Below, in pieces: positions 6,208 through 10,316 of a stretch of 10,316 nucleotides of DNA. The notes beneath the pieces are model-generated. The model worked only from the letters and a program-made list of their open reading frames with translations. It had not been told where the DNA came from and did no database searches. Location: the NCBI GenBank assembly GCA_030043595.1, contig JASHXJ010000098.1, positions 1 to 10,316 on the forward strand, written 5' to 3'. The translations under genes and the position numbers were made by a program. This DNA comes from Trebonia sp. Lineage in GTDB: Bacteria; Actinomycetota; Actinomycetes; Streptosporangiales; Streptosporangiaceae. Position 1 is the stretch's first letter. Each line of letters starts with the position of its first letter.

Positions 6208-6516
6208 ATGGCTGCTTGGGACGCGGGCCGCACAGTGCGCTGGTCAACGAAGGTCGTGATCGCCGTCGCGCTGCTCGCCGTGCTGCTCGTTGCGGCGGTG
6301 CCGGTCGCGCTGTTCGTCGGCCTGATCATGATGGTGCTCGGGCACGTCGTCGGCGGGCTCGCGCTGTTCGGCGCCTCGATCCTCGCGGCGGGCGCGGCCG
6401 TCGTGATCGCCAGCCTGAGCGGCGTACGGCACCTGCGCAAGACGGTCAGCAGGATGGTCACTGAGCGGGACTACCGGGTCGTGTCGCTGGGCCGGGACGA
6501 CTACCACTACGAGTAA
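6208..6516 (+). CDS. Small membrane protein with two predicted helices, function unknown
   Basis: The protein has 102 residues. Hydrophobic segments at about residues 16-44 and 49-70 predict two closely spaced membrane helices, with a basic segment GVRHLRKTVSRMVTERDYR (72-90) after the second helix. It ends in an acidic, Tyr-containing tail (RDDYHYE). No catalytic motif or known domain is recognised. ATG 6208 is preferred over GTG 6199 because AAGGGTGAG at 6195-6203 serves as a Shine-Dalgarno for it. The gene is monocistronic: an AT-rich promoter-like region precedes it, and its stop lies 20 bp from the convergent stop of the next gene. It may act as a small accessory or stress-linked envelope protein, but this is not shown by the sequence. 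Confidence 0.75.
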   Translation: MAAWDAGRTVRWSTKVVIAVALLAVLLVAAVPVALFVGLIMMVLGHVVGGLALFGASILAAGAAVVIASLSGVRHLRKTVSRMVTERDYRVVSLGRDDYHYE

Positions 6517-6535
6517 CACCGCCGCTGACCCGCGG

Positions 6536-7012
6536 TTAGCCGTGCACCTTCCAGATGGTCGGGCCCTTCGGGAAGGAGTCGCCCGGCTGGGTGAGCGTAA
6601 GCAGGCAGCTTTCCGCCAGCAACTCGAACAAGGTGAGGCCGTCGTAGTTCGGCCATAGCTCGCCGAAGTCGGCGATCACCTGGTCGCGGACGACCGTCCA
6701 GATCGCGCCGTCGGTTTCTTCCCGGGCACGCCCGGTCACCGCGAAGCCGTCGTCCTCGCGCGGAGGCGGGAACATCTCGGTATGCAGCGAGTAGCGGCCG
6801 TCGCGGCGCAGGTCCCCCCGCTTCGGGCCAGGCAGGATGAGCACGTGCAGCCCGGCGGAGCTGATGACGGGGCACACGGGGTGGACGCGTGGACCGCCGT
6901 CCTTGCGGACCGTCGCCAGGAAACCAAGGCCGATGTTGTGCTGGTAGAACTGCGCGCGGCCGATCTCGGCGAGCGCGGGTTGCTGCCGCTCGAACTCTGT
7001 CCAGGTGATCAT
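6536..7012 (-). CDS. Pyridoxamine 5'-phosphate oxidase-fold family protein
   Basis: The protein has 158 residues. The segment FYQHNIGLGFLATVRKDGGPRVHPVCPVI (about 22-50), followed by LHVLILPGPKRGDLRRDGRYSLHT (55-78), is the split beta-barrel of the PNPOx-like family, which binds FMN, F420 or sometimes heme. The arrangement (LATV...G.PRVHPV, then K..DLRRDGRYSLH) is typical of actinobacterial general-stress or F420-dependent members. The reaction is not deducible. ATG 7012 is chosen because the frame upstream runs into the shared promoter region and has no domain content. No Shine-Dalgarno is visible, but TAGTGT (complement of 7020-7025) ends 7 nt upstream, consistent with a leaderless mRNA. 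It is divergent from, and probably controlled by, the adjacent WYL regulator. Confidence 0.88.
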   Translation of the reverse strand: MITWTEFERQQPALAEIGRAQFYQHNIGLGFLATVRKDGGPRVHPVCPVISSAGLHVLILPGPKRGDLRRDGRYSLHTEMFPPPREDDGFAVTGRAREETDGAIWTVVRDQVIADFGELWPNYDGLTLFELLAESCLLTLTQPGDSFPKGPTIWKVHG

Positions 7013-7019
7013 GGCGCAG

Positions 7020-7025
7020 ACACTA
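7020..7025 (-). promoter_or_regulatory. -10-like box for leaderless transcription of the PNPOx-fold gene
   Basis: TAGTGT on the minus strand (TAnnnT) is separated from ATG 7012 by 7 nt. No ribosome-binding site is present. The geometry matches leaderless actinobacterial promoters. The best -35-like hexamer (CTGACA, complement of 7048-7053) is 22 nt away, inside the palindrome, and is too distant for a standard spacer. Confidence 0.4.
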
Positions 7026-7032
7026 GGGGGGA

Positions 7033-7057
7033 AATGCTGACATCTGATGTCAGCATT
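7033..7057. promoter_or_regulatory. Perfect 25-bp palindrome, candidate operator of the WYL regulator
   Basis: AATGCTGACATC and GATGTCAGCATT are exact 12-nt inverted arms around a single central T at 7045. The element fills most of the 63-bp gap between the divergent PNPOx-fold and WYL genes and covers the upstream promoter region of both. A two-fold symmetric site fits a dimeric HTH regulator binding its own control region. The symmetry is certain; the binding partner is inferred from position. Confidence 0.75.
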
Positions 7058-7063
7058 GTTCTT

Positions 7064-7069
7064 TAGGCT
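7064..7069 (+). promoter_or_regulatory. -10-like box for leaderless transcription of the WYL regulator gene
   Basis: TAGGCT (TAnnnT) ends 6 nt before GTG 7076, and no Shine-Dalgarno precedes that start. CTGACA at 7037-7042, inside the palindrome, resembles a -35 box but leaves a 21-nt spacer. The geometry mirrors that of the divergent gene. Confidence 0.4.
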
Positions 7070-7075
7070 TGTGCC

Positions 7076-8104
7076 GTGCGCGCCGATCGCCTGGTCTCCC
7101 TGGTCCTGCTGCTGCAGACGCGCGGCCAGATGTCCGCGCGGGCACTGGCCGCCGAGCTCGAGGTGTCGGTGCGCACCGTCTATCGCGACCTCGCCTCGCT
7201 CGGCGCGGCGGGCGTGCCGGTCGTCGCGGAGCCCGGTCGTGACGGCGGGTGCCGGCTGCTCGAGGGGTACCGGTTCCCGCTGCGCGGGCTGTCCACGGAC
7301 GAGGCCGGGGCGCTGCTCGTGCTGGGCGTGCCCGCCGCGCTCGCCGAACTCGGACTGGCCGATGCCCTGGCCGCGGCGCACCGCAAGATCAGCGTTACGG
7401 CCGGGTTCCGGGGTGGGGCAGGCGGCGCGCCGGCCGGGCCCGCGCTCGTGCACCTCGACATGCCGCGGTGGTTCCACGCGAAGGAGGACGTGCCGCACCT
7501 GCGGACGCTGGCCGAGGCACTCAGGCAGCAGCGGCGCGCGCTGCTCGGCTACAAGCGGGGCGGCAGCGGCGCCGAGACGACCCGGGTCGTGGACCCGTTC
7601 GGGCTGGTGAACAAGGCGGGCATCTGGTACCTCGTGGCGTCCGGCGCGCGAGGCGACCCGGCTGAAGGCGGAACCGCGGAAGGCGGAACCGTAGACCGCG
7701 ACGCCGCGGTCTTTCGCGCCGCGCGGGTCACCTCGGCGCGTGTGCTGCGCGAACCGTGCAGCCGCCCGGCGGATTTCGACCTCGCCGCGTTCTGGGAGCG
7801 CTGGTCGGCGTCATTCGTGAGCACGCGGCCGAAAGTCGAGGTGCGGGTTCGCGCATCGCCGGTGGCGCTCGCGTCGTTCGGTGAGGTGTTCGGCGACGCC
7901 GTGCAGGCGGCGCTGAGCGAGGCGCCGCCGCCGGACCCGCGGGGGTGGCGGGACGTCACGCTCACCTTCGAGCACGAGACCGCCGCGGCCCATCGGCTAG
8001 CCGGGTTCGGGGGGCAGGTCGAGGTGCTGTCCCCCGCGGCGGTCCGTGCGCGGCTGGTCGAGACCGCGCGGCACATCCTCGAGCGGTACCCGGCCGGCGA
8101 GTGA
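7076..8104 (+). CDS. YafY-type HTH and WYL-domain transcriptional regulator
   Basis: The protein has 342 residues, the usual length for this family. The N-terminal DeoR-like helix-turn-helix lies at residues 4-55 (MSARALAAELEVSVRTVYRDLASLGAAGVPV), followed by the G-G-C-R-L-L-E-G-Y-R wing at 57-66. The WYL domain occupies about 155-225, with LLGYKRGG, VVDPFGLVNKAG and the name-giving WYL at 184-186 (IWYLVASG). The C-terminal WCX region spans about 270-338. WYL domains sense ligands, often nucleotides or single-stranded nucleic acid, and switch DNA binding. The gene is divergent from a PNPOx-fold gene across a perfect palindrome, so it probably regulates itself and that gene. Residues 196-205 are a duplicated AEGGT encoded by a 15-nt repeat lying inside the WYL domain. 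The GTG start is set by the HTH beginning directly after it. Confidence 0.93.
   Translation: MRADRLVSLVLLLQTRGQMSARALAAELEVSVRTVYRDLASLGAAGVPVVAEPGRDGGCRLLEGYRFPLRGLSTDEAGALLVLGVPAALAELGLADALAAAHRKISVTAGFRGGAGGAPAGPALVHLDMPRWFHAKEDVPHLRTLAEALRQQRRALLGYKRGGSGAETTRVVDPFGLVNKAGIWYLVASGARGDPAEGGTAEGGTVDRDAAVFRAARVTSARVLREPCSRPADFDLAAFWERWSASFVSTRPKVEVRVRASPVALASFGEVFGDAVQAALSEAPPPDPRGWRDVTLTFEHETAAAHRLAGFGGQVEVLSPAAVRARLVETARHILERYPAGE
7661..7690 (+). repeat. 15-nt in-frame duplication in the WYL domain
   Basis: 7661-7675 and 7676-7690 are the same 15 nt except for one third-position base (gct versus gcg). Each encodes Ala-Glu-Gly-Gly-Thr. The duplication falls just after the WYL motif, in what should be a loop between strands. 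Confidence 0.85.
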
Positions 8105-8312
8105 GCCGGCCACCAGTTTCTTCGCTCACCACATGAGCCGCTTTGCGCCACAGTCCGGGTTGGCGGCGTCCCACGACAAGATCGTTTATTCGAAATGGTT
8201 GAATAAAGTGCTGCTATAACAGCAGTTTAATCAACCATTTGCCAGGGTGTGTGACGTGGGTGACGCCGGAGACACGAGGGGATGCGGGCCGGGGAACCCT
8301 GGCCGGTTGACG
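8105..8312. other. Convergent intergenic region with an AT-rich palindromic block
   Basis: This gap of about 210 bp separates the stop of the WYL regulator (plus strand) from the stop of the truncated sigma gene (minus strand). It contains no coding frame with domain character. Its centre (8181-8240) is strongly AT-rich against the background and holds the overlapping inverted repeats listed separately. Confidence 0.7.
8193..8240. repeat. Near-perfect 48-bp palindrome, possible bidirectional terminator
   Basis: With 8193 paired to 8240 and so on inward, 21 of 24 base pairs match; the exceptions are 8203/8230, 8208/8225 and 8214/8219. The outer 10-bp arms (AAATGGTTGA and TCAACCATTT) are perfect. 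A second, overlapping inverted repeat (TTTATTC 8185-8191 with GAATAAA 8201-8207) competes with the left arm, so two alternative hairpins are possible. Placement between convergent genes suggests transcription termination on both strands, but there is no clean T-tract. A protein-binding or recombination site remains possible. Confidence 0.75.
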
Positions 8313-9113
8313 CTAGGCCGGCTGCGGGGAAGGCCCCGGTTCACCGGCGGCGGACCCGGGAGATACCGCGGGGAGCGTGCGCGGCAGGCCGAACTGGGGT
8401 AGCGCGCTGTTGTCGACGAAACGGTCGATCGCCGCGATGCGGTCGCCGTCGACGGTGAGCACGACGAGCCCGCACGCGCGGTCGATCCCCGCGGTGGGGT
8501 CGCGCAGATAGCAGCCGAACGCGGGCTGGCCGTTCGCCCGCGTGGCCATAAGCCGGTACCGGGTGGTGCCGCCGGGAAACGCGACCGCCGCGATAAAGTG
8601 CCTGGCGGCTCCCCTGCCCTGGTACTGCACCGGCAGCGGCCGCATGCGCAGCCGCGCGTCGTCGGTGAGCAGCGCGGTGATGCCGGGGAGATCGCCACGG
8701 TCGAACGCCCCGGCGAACCGGGCGGCCACCGCGTCTTCGTCCGGCACCGCCGGCACCCGCGGCAGCACCCCGGCGACCGCGGCCCGGGCGCGGGCCAGCA
8801 GGTCATCGACCGTGCCGGGCGCGCAGCCGAGGATCTCGGCGACCTCTCCAGTCGGGAAGTCGAGCGCGTCGCTGAGCAGCAGTGCGGCCCGCTCTTCAGG
8901 CGGCAGCCGCTGCAGCGCGGCGATAAACGCCAGCGACATGGACGGCGTTGGCGGCCCGCCGAACGGGCCGGGGTACGGCTCGAGCCAGTCCCACGAGTCA
9001 CCGCTCGCGTCCCTGCGCACCCGCCACGGCAGGCGCACGCACGGCAGCCCGGGCACGCGCAGCCCGAGCCAGCCGAGGCGCGCACGCCGCCGGTGCCCGT
9101 GCCGGTCCCGCAC
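8313..9113 (-). CDS. ECF-type sigma-70 factor lacking region 2 (region 4 plus SnoaL-like domain), possibly a pseudogene
   Basis: The frame gives 266 residues from GTG 9113. Residues 59-113 (SMSLAFIAALQRLPPEERAALLLSDALDFPTGEVAEILGCAPGTVDDLLARARAAV) are sigma region 4, which reads the -35 element. Residues 125-248 form a SnoaL-like domain (FDRGDLPGITALLTDDARLRMRPLP, TRANGQPAFGCYL, GLPRTLP). This layout and the WLEPYPGP linker (43-50) belong to the ECF subfamily with SnoaL tails, whose intact members carry about 100 more N-terminal residues including region 2, which binds core polymerase and opens the -10 element. No such sequence occurs in any frame upstream; a 23-nt repeat array lies there instead. 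The Arg-rich first 40 residues look unlike family sequence. The best Shine-Dalgarno/ATG pair nearby (GGAAAGG, complement of 9129-9135, with ATG 9121) opens a different frame. ATG 8939 is an alternative start, giving about 208 residues. Confidence 0.75.
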   Translation of the reverse strand: MRDRHGHRRRARLGWLGLRVPGLPCVRLPWRVRRDASGDSWDWLEPYPGPFGGPPTPSMSLAFIAALQRLPPEERAALLLSDALDFPTGEVAEILGCAPGTVDDLLARARAAVAGVLPRVPAVPDEDAVAARFAGAFDRGDLPGITALLTDDARLRMRPLPVQYQGRGAARHFIAAVAFPGGTTRYRLMATRANGQPAFGCYLRDPTAGIDRACGLVVLTVDGDRIAAIDRFVDNSALPQFGLPRTLPAVSPGSAAGEPGPSPQPA

Positions 9114-9147
9114 GCCGCCATCACCTGACCTTTCCGCAGATGTAGAC

Positions 9148-9353
9148 GGCGTCCGCGACGGAAAGTCAGCGGCGGCGGCTCAGGGTAGGGGAACGGCGTC
9201 CGCGACGGGAGGTCAGCGGCGGCGGCTCAGGGTGGGGGTGGCGCCGCGACGGGAGGTCGGTGGCGTCCGCGACGCGAGGTCGGCGGCGTCCGCGACGCGA
9301 GGTCGGCGGCGTCCGCGGCGGGAGGTCAGCGGCGTCCGCGACGGGAGGTCAGC
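9148..9353 (+). repeat. Tandem repeat array with a 23-nt core unit
   Basis: GGCGTCCGCGACG followed by a GGAGGTC-type half forms a 23-nt unit at 9262, 9285, 9308 and 9331. Three longer or variant copies precede it: two 45-47-nt copies starting at 9148 and 9195 that share a GGCTCAGGGT extension, and a shortened copy at 9240. A partial copy (GGCGGCTCAGG at 9354) runs into the stop of the next gene. Units abut and differ by single bases; the period is not a multiple of three. The array occupies nearly all of the gap between the truncated sigma gene and the TPR gene. Confidence 0.9.
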
Positions 9354-9359
9354 GGCGGC

Positions 9360-10316
9360 TCAGGCCGACACGTCGTGCGCCGAGCGCAGCAGTTCGATCG
9401 CGGCCGGCTCGGACAGCGCGCGCCCGGCCGCCAGCCCCGCGTCCCACTCCTCGGCGGGCACGGCGGCGCGCGCGGGGGCCAGGTACTCCTCGAGCATGAC
9501 GACCTCCCCCGGTGACAGCAGCAGCCCTGACGCCTGGCGGATGCCCTCGGCGGCACCGGCCAGGCGGGCGGCCGGCATGGCTTCGCCGAGGGCGGTGCTG
9601 ATCGCGGCGGCCACTTCCAGGGTGTTCACGAGCACATAGGTATTGCCGGAGCTCGCGAGATAGCCGAATATGCCGGCGAGGGTGTCGCGAGCTTCGCGCG
9701 GGCGGCCCGCGCGCAGGCTGACCAGCGCGAGCGACTGCCGGTCGATGACCTCGCTATAGGGATCCCCCCGTCGCTGGTCCATGACGAGCGCCTCGCGCAG
9801 CAGCTCCCGGGCGCGGTCGAGGCGGCCCGCGGCGCTTTCCAGCTGGCCCAGGTTGGCGAGCACCGAGCCAAGCCAGGAGCTGCCAAGCTCGCGGTTGATG
9901 GCGATGGCTTCCTCGAGCAAGGCGCGCGCCGTGTCCGGGTCGCCCAGGTGACGGTGGACGATGGCGAGGCTATTCAGCTCCCGCGCCTGCCCCTCCCGGT
10001 CGCCGAGTTCCCGCCAGATCGCCAGGCTCCGCTCGAAAAGCGGGCGTGCCGCGGCTGCGTCGCCCTGCTCGTCGAGTAGTATCCCGAGCCCGTGCGCCAT
10101 CCGGGCCAGCGGTGCCCCGCCATCGGCCGAAGCCAGGTCCATGGCCCGCTGCAGCCATCGCCGCCCCTCGGTCACGTGGCTGTGCCGGTCCCAGAACTGC
10201 GTGAGCGCGTGGACCAGGCGCAGGCCGGTCGCCAACCGTTCGCCCTGGGCGGCCCCGCCCCCGCCCGTGCTCTCGCCCTCGCCCGTGCTCGCGCCCTCGC
10301 CCGTGCTCGCGGCCCC
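9360..10316 (-). CDS. C-terminal TPR region of a large ATPase/AfsR-like regulatory protein (N-terminus off window)
   Basis: The minus-strand frame is open from the stop at 9360 to the right edge, giving 318 residues. FWDRHSHVTEGRRWLQRAM, followed by several helical repeats of the form GxxLDExGDxxxARPLFERSLAIWRELGD, are tetratricopeptide repeats; about five can be counted. The tail (AARLAGAAEGIRQASGLLLSPGEVVMLEEYLAPARAAVPAEEWDAGLAAGRAL) is the ending typical of COG3903-type predicted ATPases fused to BTAD or LuxR DNA-binding domains. The missing N-terminal part should therefore carry an NB-ARC/STAND-type ATPase and perhaps a DNA-binding domain. Such proteins are large cytoplasmic regulators, often of secondary metabolism. 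A Gly/Ser/Thr/Glu insert from an 18-nt repeat lies at the edge. A TTG at 10235 could be mistaken for a start, but the frame clearly continues beyond it. Confidence 0.88.
   Translation of the reverse strand, partial: GAASTGEGASTGEGESTGGGGAAQGERLATGLRLVHALTQFWDRHSHVTEGRRWLQRAMDLASADGGAPLARMAHGLGILLDEQGDAAAARPLFERSLAIWRELGDREGQARELNSLAIVHRHLGDPDTARALLEEAIAINRELGSSWLGSVLANLGQLESAAGRLDRARELLREALVMDQRRGDPYSEVIDRQSLALVSLRAGRPREARDTLAGIFGYLASSGNTYVLVNTLEVAAAISTALGEAMPAARLAGAAEGIRQASGLLLSPGEVVMLEEYLAPARAAVPAEEWDAGLAAGRALSEPAAIELLRSAHDVSA
10263..10316 (-). repeat. 18-nt in-frame tandem repeat in the TPR regulator gene
   Basis: Three abutting 18-nt copies (10263-10280, 10281-10298, 10299-10316) share GCCCGTGCTC and differ at one to three bases. 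On the coding strand each encodes a six-residue Ser-Thr-Gly-Glu-Gly-like unit just before the first visible TPR. The array may continue past the window edge. Confidence 0.88.

Noticed and set aside
6517..6535. Bidirectional terminator between convergent stops
   Set aside because: Only 19 nt with weak CCGC/GCGG pairing and no T-tract; not enough to call.
7013..7498. Longer N-terminus for the PNPOx-fold protein (start at 7498)
   Set aside because: The extension would run through the palindrome and antisense to the WYL gene, and contains no family sequence.
8231..9124. Minus-strand frame with a good Shine-Dalgarno and ATG at 9121
   Set aside because: Its translation is Cys/Arg/Ser/Thr shadow sequence; the sigma and SnoaL motifs are in the other frame.

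Overview
The window comes from a very GC-rich (roughly 70% or more) actinobacterium. The evidence is GC-saturated third codon positions, frequent GTG starts, long GC-rich shadow frames, several apparently leaderless starts, and families typical of Streptomyces- or Streptosporangium-like genomes: DHA2 exporters, WYL regulators, SnoaL-tailed ECF sigma factors and TPR-tailed ATPase regulators. The genus cannot be fixed from sequence alone.

Left part (1-4380). A secreted, probably doubly covalent flavoprotein oxidase of the berberine-bridge type (minus strand, C-terminus off the left edge) is divergent from a MarR-family regulator, with a TTGAG-N3-CTCAA palindrome between them. The regulator is followed by a 14-helix DHA2 drug/metabolite exporter and then a carboxymuconolactone-decarboxylase-like protein. 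This looks like a small-molecule oxidation and efflux module controlled by its own repressor.

Middle (4381-6516). A protein made of two fused dimeric alpha/beta-barrel (EthD/ABM-like) halves is followed by about 600 noncoding bases filled with tandem repeats and one AT-rich 15-bp inverted repeat. Then come a single-domain antibiotic-biosynthesis-monooxygenase-like protein and a small two-helix membrane protein.

Right part (6536-10316). A pyridoxamine-5'-phosphate-oxidase-fold protein and a WYL-domain regulator diverge across a perfect 25-bp palindrome. Both genes have a TAnnnT -10-like box 6-7 nt before the start codon, suggesting back-to-back leaderless promoters under one operator. The WYL gene converges on a sigma-70-family gene that keeps region 4 and the SnoaL-like tail but lacks region 2. 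A near-perfect 48-bp palindrome lies in the convergent gap. A 23-nt tandem repeat array separates the truncated sigma gene from the C-terminal TPR part of a large ATPase-type regulator that runs off the right edge.

The most unusual property of the window is the amount of tandem repetition. There are three intergenic arrays (units of about 60, 19-20 and 23 nt) and four short in-frame arrays inside genes (30, 18, 15 and 9 nt). I see no CRISPR array, tRNA, rRNA, transposase or phage gene, and no clear-cut novel defence or biosynthetic system.
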